8,533 bases of DNA from NCBI GenBank assembly GCA_947424995.1, contig CANDYO010000083.1, positions 1 through 8,533 on the forward strand, written 5' to 3'. The notes below the pieces were generated by a model, which saw only the letters and a list, made by a program, of their open reading frames with translations, was not told the origin of the DNA and did not search any database. The stretch is from Rickettsiales bacterium (GTDB taxonomy: Bacteria; Pseudomonadota; Alphaproteobacteria; Rickettsiales; CANDYO01). This document shows, one piece after another, positions 1 through 6,711 of the stretch. The position numbers and the translations under genes are program-made. Position 1 is the stretch's first letter; every line of letters begins with the position of its first letter.

Positions 1-1048
1 ATACTACTATTAAAACGAAAATAATTGATAATATCAAAGTTCTTTCAACATCTTCTAAAGATGCACGGATGGTATTCGATTTATCCATTACTTGAGTGAT
101 ATTAACTCCAGCCGGAATTAATTTTTTAAAATCTTCAAAAGAATTGCGAATACTGCGATTTATTTCAATGACATTAGCACTCGGTTCTTTAAAGATCACT
201 ATTAAAACAGCTCTTTTGCCATTTAAATTGCCACCATTGTTAGTATCTTGTACTGAGTGTTCTACTTTAGCTACATCAGATATTCGGATAATATTTTCAT
301 TATCATTCTGGATAATTAAAGAAGCATAGTCTTCAGCGTTAAAAAGTTGGTCATTGGTTGCTATTTCATAACGAGTTTTATGATTATTAAAACACCCTTT
401 GGCTAAATTCACATGGTTATTAGTGATTAAGTCTGAAATTTGAGTTAGACTAATGCCATATTGATTAAGTTTAGTTGGATTCACTTCAACACGGATTGCT
501 GGCAATGAGCTTCCAGCAACAATTATTTGACCGACTCCTTCTATTCGTAATATTTTTTGCTGAAGAGTGGTGTAAGCCATGTCGTACATCTCTTCGATTT
601 TATAGGTTTCAGAAGTTAGAGATATCACCATGATTGGAGCGTCAGCTGGATTAACCTTTCGGTAGCTTGGTTGAGAATTCATAGTATTTGGTAGCTTGCT
701 AAGAGAGGCATCTATAGCTGATTGCACATCTCCTGCTGCTCCGTCAACACTTCTTGATAAATCAAATTGTAAAATTATTTTAGTATTTCCTAAAGTGCTA
801 TTTGAAGTTATTGTAGTAATACCAGCAATACGACTAAAAGCACTCTCAAGCGGGGTTGCTATTGAAGAAGCCATTATTTTAGGGCTAGCTCCAGCAAGTT
901 GTGCTTGTACCATAATTATTGGGATTTCAGTTTGTGGTAGTGAGGCAACTGGTAGTAACCTAAAGGCTAATATTCCAGCTAAGACTATGCCTATAGCAAT
1001 TAAAGTTGTTCCAATAGGTCTATGGATAAAAAGAGCTGATAAATTCAT
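1..1048 (-). CDS. mdtC: RND efflux permease, MdtC-type, 3' end cut by window edge
   Basis: This is the second inner-membrane RND permease of an MdtABC-type pump; with MdtB it would export drugs or bile-like compounds using the proton gradient. The frame is open from an ATG at 1048 to the window edge, giving 349 visible residues of an expected ~1,025. It begins MNLSALFIHRPIGTTLIAIG. TM1 spans about residues 10-30 and is followed by the first periplasmic pore/docking loop. TM2 begins near residue 336, where the window ends. The motifs GASPKIMASSIATPLE (53-68), RKVNPADAPIM (130-140) and GSSLPAIRV (179-187) match E. coli MdtC more closely than MdtB as I remember them. The start overlaps the mdtB stop by one base (TGATG), and AGAGG lies 7 nt upstream (1056-1060). 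The proton-relay residues lie beyond the edge, so integrity cannot be judged. Truncation is by the window only; I see no internal stop or frameshift. Confidence 0.93.
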   Translation of the reverse strand, partial: MNLSALFIHRPIGTTLIAIGIVLAGILAFRLLPVASLPQTEIPIIMVQAQLAGASPKIMASSIATPLESAFSRIAGITTITSNSTLGNTKIILQFDLSRSVDGAAGDVQSAIDASLSKLPNTMNSQPSYRKVNPADAPIMVISLTSETYKIEEMYDMAYTTLQQKILRIEGVGQIIVAGSSLPAIRVEVNPTKLNQYGISLTQISDLITNNHVNLAKGCFNNHKTRYEIATNDQLFNAEDYASLIIQNDNENIIRISDVAKVEHSVQDTNNGGNLNGKRAVLIVIFKEPSANVIEINRSIRNSFEDFKKLIPAGVNITQVMDKSNTIRASLEDVERTLILSIIFVLIVV

Positions 1049-4000
1049 CAATTTTCCTCTAGTGCTTCACTATAACCCATATTTCTAGATAATTTATCGA
1101 AAAACAGATAAATTACTGGCGTAGTATAAAGAGTTAGTAGCTGACTAAATAATAAGCCACCAATGATAGCAATTCCAAGAGGAGCACGCAGCTCTGAACC
1201 CATTCCACCTCCGACTACCAATGGAATAGCACCAAGCATGGATGCCATAGTAGTCATTAAAATCGGTCTAAATCTTAATATACAAGCTTCAAAAATAGCA
1301 TCTTCTGCTGATTTAGAATAAGTTCGCTGTTGTTCAAGAGCAAAATCTATCATCATGATGGCGTTTTTCTTGACGATACCTATTAGCAAAATAATTCCTA
1401 TTAGCCCAATAACATCCATACCTTCACCGCTTAACCATAGAAATATTAGAGCTCCCATGCAAGCAGATGGTAGAGTAGATAAAATTGTAATTGGGTGAAT
1501 ATAGCTTTCGTATAATACTCCAAGCACAATATAAACTACTACTATTGCTGCTAATACTAACCAGCCTTCATTATTCAAAGAGTTTTTAAAAACACTTGAT
1601 GTTCCTTGAAAAGAGGACTGAATATTGAAAGGAAAATTTAATTCATTTTTTGCAGTTTCTAAAGCTGCGTTACCTTCTCCTAAAGAAACATTTTTAGCTA
1701 AATCATATGAAATAGTTATTGAGTCAAATTGATTTTGACGAGTTACCGTTAGTGGGCTAAAACCATATGAAATTTTGGCAAAGTTTTGTAAAGGTACTGA
1801 AACTCCAGAACTTGAAGTAAGATATACATTGTTTAAGGCATCCGTGCCTTTTTGCATTAATGGTAAAGCCTCAAGTACTACGTAATATTGATTGCGCTGA
1901 GTAAAGATCGTTGAAATTTGTCGCTGACCAAATAGATTATAGAGAGCGCTGTCTACCATCTGCATATTTATACCAAGGGTGGACGCAACATCGCGATCTA
2001 CTTCAATAAAGCTGTGTAATCCATAATTTTGCTGATCGGTGGTTACATTTTTTAGTTGAGGTAGTGTATTGAGCTTAGCTATTAATTTATTACTCCATTG
2101 CAATAACTCTTTTCTACATTCCAATAACTCATCTCTATTTTGAGCGGTTAGCGTATATTGATATTTGCTATAACTTATAGTGTCATTAATAGATAGATCT
2201 TCTACAGGTTGCAAATAAAGATGTGCTTTATAGATCTTATTTAATTTAGGTTGAAGCCTATCGATGATCTCGCTAGCACTTAATTTACGATCCTCAAGAC
2301 TTTTTAAGGTAATTAACATTCTACCGTTGTTAATGCTGCTGTTTACGCCATCAATTCCAACAAAGGATGAGAGATTTTCTACATCTTCATCTTCCAGTAC
2401 AATTTTAGCTAATTCTTGCTGGCTTTTCATCATATCAGCGAAGGATATATTATCTTTTGCTTCCACGACTCCTTGAATCATTCCGGTATCTTGGGCTGGA
2501 AAGAATCCCTTCGGGATATAGTAAAATAACATTCCAGTAATGATGAAAGTTGCTACGGCAAAGGCTAGAGTTATATTCCTATGCTTGAGTACAATTTGCA
2601 GTGAATATCTATATTTATCGATAAGTTGAGTAAGTAATTTTTCTGATATTTGGGCAAATTTGCTTTCTTCACTTTTTACTTGATGTTTTAATAATTTTGC
2701 GCATAGCATTGGTATAAACGTTAGTGCTATGAAAGCTGAAATAATAATGGTAACAGTAAGAGTTATAGCAAATTCTCTAAATAAGCGACCTATTACATCC
2801 TGCATAAAAAAGAGAGGGATCAGTACGGCAATTAAAGAAATGGTTAGTGATATAATGGTAAAACCAATTTGTTCAGCTCCTTTTATCGCGGCTTCCATTG
2901 GTTCTACTCCGTCTTCAATGTAACGAGCAATATTTTCAATCATTACAATTGCATCATCTACTACAAAGCCAGTAGCAATAGTTAGCGCCATTAAGCTGAT
3001 GTTATTTAAACTAAAGTCTAATAAATACATTACACCAAGGCTGCCAACCAAAGAAAGAGGTACAGCAATACTTGGAATAATAGTAGCCGAAAAAGTTCTA
3101 AGAAAGACAAACATTACCAAGACAACTAAAAATATAGCAAATATTAATTCAAAGCTTACATCTCTGATTGATGAGCGAATGGTAATGGTTCTATCGCTAA
3201 GTATTTCAACTTTAATAGATGGTGGTAAAGCTGCGCTCAGTTTAGGCAATAATTGTTTGATGTTATCAGCAACTTTAATTACATTAGCTCCAGGTTGACG
3301 TTGAATATTTATTATTATCGCTGGAGTTTCATTTACCCACGCAGCTTGTTTAGTATTTTCAACTCCATCAATTACAGTAGCTACATCGGAAAGACGAACA
3401 GGAGAATTATTTTGATAGGCTATAATTAAAGGACTGTAATCTTTGCTCGTAACCAACTGATCATTGGCGTTAATTACGTATGATACACGATCTCCGTCAA
3501 AACTACCTTTGGCATTATTTACATTAGCAGAAGAGATTGTTGAGCTTAGATTATCCATTGAAATTCCGTATGAAGCTAATAATCTAGCATTTACTTGTAC
3601 TCGTACTGCTGGTCTATTGCCGCCGCTAATAGTAACGCGTCCTACTCCCAAAATTTGTGATAATTTTTGTGCAAGCCTTGTTTCAGCAAAATCTTCTACT
3701 TCAAATAAAGGTAATAAATCAGAAGTTAGTGCTAAAGTGATAATAGGGGTATCAGCAGGATTTACCTTGTTATAAATAGGAGGATTTGGTAGTTCAGATG
3801 GCAAATAGCCATTTGCCGCATTTATAGCCGCTTGCACTTCTTGTTCAGCGCTATCTAAACTCATATTATCTTTGAACTGCAGGGTAATCATTGAAGTGTC
3901 GCTTGAACTAATAGAATTCATTTGGTTCAAGCCAGACATTTGGCCAAATTGTCTTTCTAAAGTTGAGGTCACTGAAGAGGATATTACTTCAGGGCTAGCC

Positions 4001-4158
4001 CCAGGATAAAAAGTGGAGACCTGAATAGTTGGATAATCTATCTCAGGTAAAGAAGAGATCGGCAATAACTGAGCTGCTATTATACCAGTTAGTAAAATAG
4101 CAACCATAAGCAGAGAAGTAGCTATTGGCCTAATAATAAAGGGGCTAGAAATGCTCAT
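1048..4158 (-). CDS. mdtB: RND efflux permease, MdtB-type
   Basis: This is a full-length inner-membrane RND proton/drug antiporter of 1,036 residues (E. coli MdtB is about 1,040). TM1 is at about 11-31, the first periplasmic loop at 32-335, TM2-TM6 at about 336-486, a second large periplasmic loop at about 555-862, and the last TM bundle at 863-1020. The proton-relay residues are present: Asp401-Asp402 in TM4 (FVVDDAIV), Lys931 (KKNAI), Arg962 and Thr969 (RFRPILMT), equivalent to AcrB D407/D408, K940, R971 and T978. N-terminal stretches such as LPEIDYPTIQV, LERQFGQMSGL and IQRQPGAN are typical MdtB. The ATG overlaps the mdtA stop by 4 nt (ATGA), and GAAGAG lies 8 nt upstream (4167-4172). In E. 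coli MdtB and MdtC assemble as a B2C heterotrimer; the same is inferred here. The substrate cannot be read from sequence. Confidence 0.96.
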   Translation of the reverse strand: MSISSPFIIRPIATSLLMVAILLTGIIAAQLLPISSLPEIDYPTIQVSTFYPGASPEVISSSVTSTLERQFGQMSGLNQMNSISSSDTSMITLQFKDNMSLDSAEQEVQAAINAANGYLPSELPNPPIYNKVNPADTPIITLALTSDLLPLFEVEDFAETRLAQKLSQILGVGRVTISGGNRPAVRVQVNARLLASYGISMDNLSSTISSANVNNAKGSFDGDRVSYVINANDQLVTSKDYSPLIIAYQNNSPVRLSDVATVIDGVENTKQAAWVNETPAIIINIQRQPGANVIKVADNIKQLLPKLSAALPPSIKVEILSDRTITIRSSIRDVSFELIFAIFLVVLVMFVFLRTFSATIIPSIAVPLSLVGSLGVMYLLDFSLNNISLMALTIATGFVVDDAIVMIENIARYIEDGVEPMEAAIKGAEQIGFTIISLTISLIAVLIPLFFMQDVIGRLFREFAITLTVTIIISAFIALTFIPMLCAKLLKHQVKSEESKFAQISEKLLTQLIDKYRYSLQIVLKHRNITLAFAVATFIITGMLFYYIPKGFFPAQDTGMIQGVVEAKDNISFADMMKSQQELAKIVLEDEDVENLSSFVGIDGVNSSINNGRMLITLKSLEDRKLSASEIIDRLQPKLNKIYKAHLYLQPVEDLSINDTISYSKYQYTLTAQNRDELLECRKELLQWSNKLIAKLNTLPQLKNVTTDQQNYGLHSFIEVDRDVASTLGINMQMVDSALYNLFGQRQISTIFTQRNQYYVVLEALPLMQKGTDALNNVYLTSSSGVSVPLQNFAKISYGFSPLTVTRQNQFDSITISYDLAKNVSLGEGNAALETAKNELNFPFNIQSSFQGTSSVFKNSLNNEGWLVLAAIVVVYIVLGVLYESYIHPITILSTLPSACMGALIFLWLSGEGMDVIGLIGIILLIGIVKKNAIMMIDFALEQQRTYSKSAEDAIFEACILRFRPILMTTMASMLGAIPLVVGGGMGSELRAPLGIAIIGGLLFSQLLTLYTTPVIYLFFDKLSRNMGYSEALEEN

Positions 4159-5306
4159 AATGAAGGCTCTTCAGAATGAACTAGAACTTGAGCATCGTTA
4201 GTTAATTTGTCTACTCCGCTAATTGCTACTATTTGGTTAGCGTTAATACCGGATTCTATTACTGCATTGTCATTGTCGATTAAATTTACTACTACCGGCT
4301 GAACTTTAACCGTAGTTTTATCTTCGCTAAGTAAGTAAACAAAAGTTCCATTCGATCCATATTGAACAGCTGTAGTTGGTATCACTACTGCATCATGTAA
4401 TGTTTTTATCAGTAATTTTACATTAACAAATTGATTTGGAAATAAAACATAGTCGCTGTTTTTAACGTCTGCTTCTAAGGTTATGCTACCAGTACTGGTA
4501 TTGATTTGGTTATCTATAGCAAACAATTCACCGGTTTTAATTAGCTTTTTTTCAAATTGATCATAAATTTCAACTTTTAAAGTTTGCTTGTTCGATTCTT
4601 TTATCACCTCAGAAAGCTGATCTTCAGGGATAGAAAATAATACATAAATTGGATCCATAGAAGTAAAACTAACTATGCCATTACTATCAGTAATTTGTAC
4701 TACATTACCTTGAGTTACCGCTGCTATTCCAACCTTACCATCTGCTGGAGCATATATTTTGCAATAATCTAAATTAACTTTAGCGTTATCAACTAAACCT
4801 TGATCTAGCAATACAGTTCCTTCATTTTGTTTGACTAAATAAACCTGAGTATCTAATATTTGCTTAGAAACAGAGTTTTGTTTCCATAATTCCTGATAAC
4901 GTTTTAGATCAAGTTTTGAAGTATCAAGTATTGCTTGGTCTCTAAGTAATTGTCCTTGATATTGTTCAAGTTGAGCTTGATATGGTCTAGAGTCTATTTC
5001 CGCAAGTAATTGCCCTTTTTTAACTGTTTGTCCATCTTTAAAATTAACCTTAACCAGTAAACCAGTAATCTGAGTCTTGATGGTAACGATATCTTCAGAA
5101 GTTACAGTTCCAATAGCTGGAATATATACTGGAAAATCAGTGATTTTTACATTAGCTACTTGAACTGGAATTTTTTGGTTATCATTAAGATTTTTTTTAG
5201 CTAAGTGATGTCGATAAATTAGAATTATCGATAATAATAAAAGAGTTATGATTATCGGCTTAGAATATTTTTTATTTTTTAAAGTTTCTTTAATTTTATT
5301 GATCAT
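4155..5306 (-). CDS. mdtA: RND efflux membrane-fusion (periplasmic adaptor) protein, MdtA-type
   Basis: This is the periplasmic adaptor that links the MdtBC permease to an outer-membrane channel; 383 residues. A short basic N-terminus is followed by one hydrophobic segment (about 17-31) that acts as an uncleaved anchor. There is no lipobox Cys, so it is probably not a lipoprotein. The two barrel-sandwich (lipoyl-like) halves lie at about 72-106 (VKVNFKDGQTVKKGQLLAEI) and 184-213 (IYAPADGKVGI), separated by a coiled-coil hairpin (about 108-180). The beta-barrel follows, with FPNQFVNVKLLI at 289-300, then the membrane-proximal domain. Several stretches match E. coli MdtA closely as I recall it (DGxVG, DNQIxxxTGSI, LFPNQFVN, GIDKLT-like GVDKLT). 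It is first in the mdtABC operon. A modest AAGAG stands 9 nt before the ATG. No TolC-type gene is seen in the window. Confidence 0.95.
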   Translation of the reverse strand: MINKIKETLKNKKYSKPIIITLLLLSIILIYRHHLAKKNLNDNQKIPVQVANVKITDFPVYIPAIGTVTSEDIVTIKTQITGLLVKVNFKDGQTVKKGQLLAEIDSRPYQAQLEQYQGQLLRDQAILDTSKLDLKRYQELWKQNSVSKQILDTQVYLVKQNEGTVLLDQGLVDNAKVNLDYCKIYAPADGKVGIAAVTQGNVVQITDSNGIVSFTSMDPIYVLFSIPEDQLSEVIKESNKQTLKVEIYDQFEKKLIKTGELFAIDNQINTSTGSITLEADVKNSDYVLFPNQFVNVKLLIKTLHDAVVIPTTAVQYGSNGTFVYLLSEDKTTVKVQPVVVNLIDNDNAVIESGINANQIVAISGVDKLTNDAQVLVHSEEPSL

Positions 5307-5439
5307 TACGATAAACTCTTAGCAAGATATATTGAGATTTGCTAGTTATAGTAACTGTTATCAATTAATAAATGGTTAATATGAACGGGTGTGTAGAGAG
5401 AATCTAATGCGTAAAAGAAAAATTATTTGATGTAGTAGA

Positions 5440-5448
5440 TTTATACCA
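5440..5448 (-). promoter_or_regulatory. candidate extended -10 promoter for mdtABC
   Basis: On the minus strand the sequence TGGTATAAA reads as an extended -10 element (TGn followed by TATAAA), about 130 nt before the mdtA ATG. No good -35 hexamer is found 16-18 nt upstream, and other TA-rich hexamers nearby could serve as well. This is a guess from AT-rich DNA, not a firm site. Confidence 0.22.
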
Positions 5449-5489
5449 AGTCTCTATTAGCTAAATAAATACTTCGTCATCCCTGGCAA

Positions 5490-5506
5490 GCTGCTTAAAA
5501 AGCAGC
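5490..5506. repeat. 7-bp perfect hairpin inside repeat copy 1
   Basis: GCTGCTT and AAGCAGC pair perfectly around a 3-nt AAA loop. There is no T-run on either side, so it is better read as part of the palindromic repeat than as a terminator. Confidence 0.75.
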
Positions 5507-5566
5507 GCGTACCTAAGGATCTCAGGAGTTTTATTCTCTCATAAGATTCATAAGATCCCCGATCTC

Positions 5567-5593
5567 GTAAAACCAGGCAAAGCCTAGTTTTAC
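5567..5593. repeat. 12-position hairpin inside repeat copy 1
   Basis: GTAAAACCAGGC (5567-5578) pairs with GCCTAGTTTTAC (5582-5593) at 11 of 12 positions around an AAA loop; the single mismatch is C/A. It sits immediately inside the right inverted end of the repeat, the same place as the 6619-6637 hairpin in copy 2, although the stem sequences differ. Confidence 0.8.
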
Positions 5594-5670
5594 TTCGTCA
5601 GGGATGACGCCGAATCCGTAACCGAGTTAGTGAACTTTTGCATGTATAATGCGGGAAATGGGTGTAACCA

Positions 5671-6480
5671 CTATAAACTGCAGATAAACATTTGGTTTTG
5701 ATTGGCATATTCAATGGCTTCGTTACGATCTAGGAAAATCGCTTTGTTGGCCTCGATTACTATGCCTTTAAAACCTGCTTGATGCATATTTTTGATTGTA
5801 TTAATGCCAATAGTTGGTAAATCCATTCTAAGTTCTTGACCTGGCTTAGAGAATTTAACTAATACTCCGCCATGTTGGTCTATGCACTTAAAATCACCAC
5901 AGCGTTTAATTAGATTATCAGTGCCTTCAACAGCTTCAACGCCAAGTACTATTCCGTTTTGGACTATCGCCGCTTGACCTATATCTAAAATACCAAGCTG
6001 AGTAACTACTTTGACTGCTAATTCTATATCACCTCTATCTTGTTCATCTGGAAGTAAAACAGTGAAATTAGCTGCTTCAACAACTAGGTTTTTTAGAATT
6101 TCATGAACTCCAATAATTTTAAAGCCGTGATTTTCAAGAAATTTAGACAATACAGTTAATAATTTATTATCGCCAAAGAATTTATCTTTAACCATTTTAG
6201 CTAGTAATTTGGTACCCATTGTATCTAGCTTTAAGCTAAAAATATCTGGTTTTTGCAAAGATCCTACAAACACAAGCTGCTCTACTTGAGCTTTATGCAT
6301 TGCATCTATTGCTTTACCAATTTCGCCAAGCTGAACCCAAACATGATCAATATCTATAAGTAAGGCAGGATTAGTCTCATTAACGATAGCCACTACAAAT
6401 AGATCAAATTTATCTTTGGCATATTCAATTAATTTTTGGCTTAAATCACCTTTGGCTGCAATAATTCCTAGTTTTTTCAT
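5671..6480 (-). CDS. lpxI: UDP-2,3-diacylglucosamine pyrophosphatase LpxI
   Basis: LpxI cleaves UDP-2,3-diacylglucosamine to lipid X (2,3-diacylglucosamine 1-phosphate) and UMP, the fourth step of lipid A synthesis. It replaces LpxH in most alphaproteobacteria and acts at the cytoplasmic side of the inner membrane. The protein has 269 residues, close to the family length of about 270-285. The N-terminal Rossmann-like domain starts KLGIIAAKGDLS. The middle has HVWVQLGEIGKAI (46-58) and FVGSLQKPDI (71-80). The C-terminal LpxI domain carries LDIGQAAIVQNGIVLGVEA (165-183), EGTD (185-188), GGVLVKFSKPGQELRMDLP (204-222) and TIGINTI. Asp220 in RMDLPTIG probably equals the catalytic Asp225 of Caulobacter LpxI. 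The glycine-rich first loop is less glycine-rich than usual (see findings). The ATG lacks a clear Shine-Dalgarno; TA-rich hexamers at 6491-6506 could give it its own weak promoter. It is flanked on both sides by copies of a palindromic repeat. Confidence 0.93.
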   Translation of the reverse strand: MKKLGIIAAKGDLSQKLIEYAKDKFDLFVVAIVNETNPALLIDIDHVWVQLGEIGKAIDAMHKAQVEQLVFVGSLQKPDIFSLKLDTMGTKLLAKMVKDKFFGDNKLLTVLSKFLENHGFKIIGVHEILKNLVVEAANFTVLLPDEQDRGDIELAVKVVTQLGILDIGQAAIVQNGIVLGVEAVEGTDNLIKRCGDFKCIDQHGGVLVKFSKPGQELRMDLPTIGINTIKNMHQAGFKGIVIEANKAIFLDRNEAIEYANQNQMFICSL

Positions 6481-6534
6481 GTTTGTATTCTATGTATAGT
6501 TATAATGGAAATTTTGTAATCAGTTATTATCTGA

Positions 6535-6680
6535 GCGTCATCCTCCTAAGCTCAAGCAACGCCTAACTTCGGGGGGCCATAATTTCTTAAGGCGCTTAAT
6601 TTAGAATGGATCCCCGGTAACCAAGCTTTGCTTGGTTCCGAGGATGACGCCAAATTCGTAATCTAAGTTAGTGAGACTTA
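6535..6680. repeat. palindromic intergenic repeat, copy 2
   Basis: Perfect 11-bp inverted ends, GCGTCATCCTC (6535-6545) and GAGGATGACGC (6640-6650), enclose about 94 nt with a strong hairpin (6619-6637) and a smaller pair CGCCT/AGGCG (6560-6564 and 6590-6594). The right end continues into the tail seen in copy 1: compare GCCAAATTCGTAAT here with GCCGAATCCGTAAC there, then AGTTAGTGA in both. The two copies have the same orientation and similar size, but the interiors differ. It lies in the lpxA-lpxI spacer and would be transcribed if the two genes share an mRNA. Confidence 0.8.
6619..6637. repeat. 8-bp perfect hairpin inside repeat copy 2
   Basis: AACCAAGC pairs with GCTTGGTT around a TTT loop, directly next to the right inverted end of the element. 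No terminator-like T-run follows on either strand. Confidence 0.75.
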
Positions 6681-6682
6681 TA

Positions 6683-6692
6683 GGGATGACGC
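6683..6692. repeat. remnant end of a third repeat copy
   Basis: GGGATGACGC recurs 20 nt before the lpxA stop codon as read on the plus strand, and is identical to the right end of copy 1 (5601-5610). It follows the tail of copy 2 at once, so it looks like the leftover end of a neighbouring or earlier copy. Next to it, GCCCA/TGGGC (6691-6695 and 6701-6705) forms a 5-bp stem. Confidence 0.55.
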
Positions 6693-6711
6693 CCACGCTA
6701 TGGGCCAAACC

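Larger units (their letters stand above)
5475..5636. repeat. palindromic intergenic repeat, copy 1
   Basis: The core is bounded by perfect 10-bp inverted ends: CGTCATCCCT (5475-5484) and AGGGATGACG (5600-5609). Inside are two hairpins (5490-5506 and 5567-5593) and a further inverted pair GGATCT/AGATCC (5517-5522 and 5553-5558). A tail of about 27 nt (5610-5636) after the right end is shared, with small differences, with the copy at 6535-6680. The base composition is more GC-rich than the surrounding DNA. It resembles the dispersed GTCATCC-ended palindromes common in Rickettsiales genomes, but I cannot assign a named family. It carries no ORF. Confidence 0.8.
5307..5670. other. 364-nt intergenic region between lpxI and mdtA
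   Basis: This gap separates the lipid A genes from the efflux operon. Its lpxI-side half (5475-5636) is a palindromic repeat. The mdtA-proximal part (5307-5474) is AT-rich and without a credible ORF; it should hold the mdtA promoter and leader. Between 5637 and 5670 there is only a short spacer after the lpxI stop. I see no tRNA or known RNA motif, and no hairpin followed by a T-run that would be a standard intrinsic terminator for lpxI. Confidence 0.7.

Noticed and set aside
1..1048. mdtC as a truncated pseudogene
   Set aside because: The frame is open without stops to the window edge; the missing C-terminal part is due to the window.
696..1088. Plus-strand open frame of 130 codons
   Set aside because: It lies antisense to the 5' part of mdtC and the end of mdtB; its translation has no recognisable domain. 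It is a shadow of the permease genes.
3464..3775. Plus-strand open frames within mdtB (also 2264-2476, 2729-2923, 2999-3298)
   Set aside because: All are antisense to a clearly conserved RND coding frame and show no family features.
5475..6692. CRISPR array
   Set aside because: There are only two and a half copies, about 1 kb apart with a gene between them, with palindromic ends and no regular spacers.
6691..6705. Intrinsic terminator after lpxA
   Set aside because: The GCCCA/TGGGC stem is only 5 bp and is not followed by a T-run on the minus strand.
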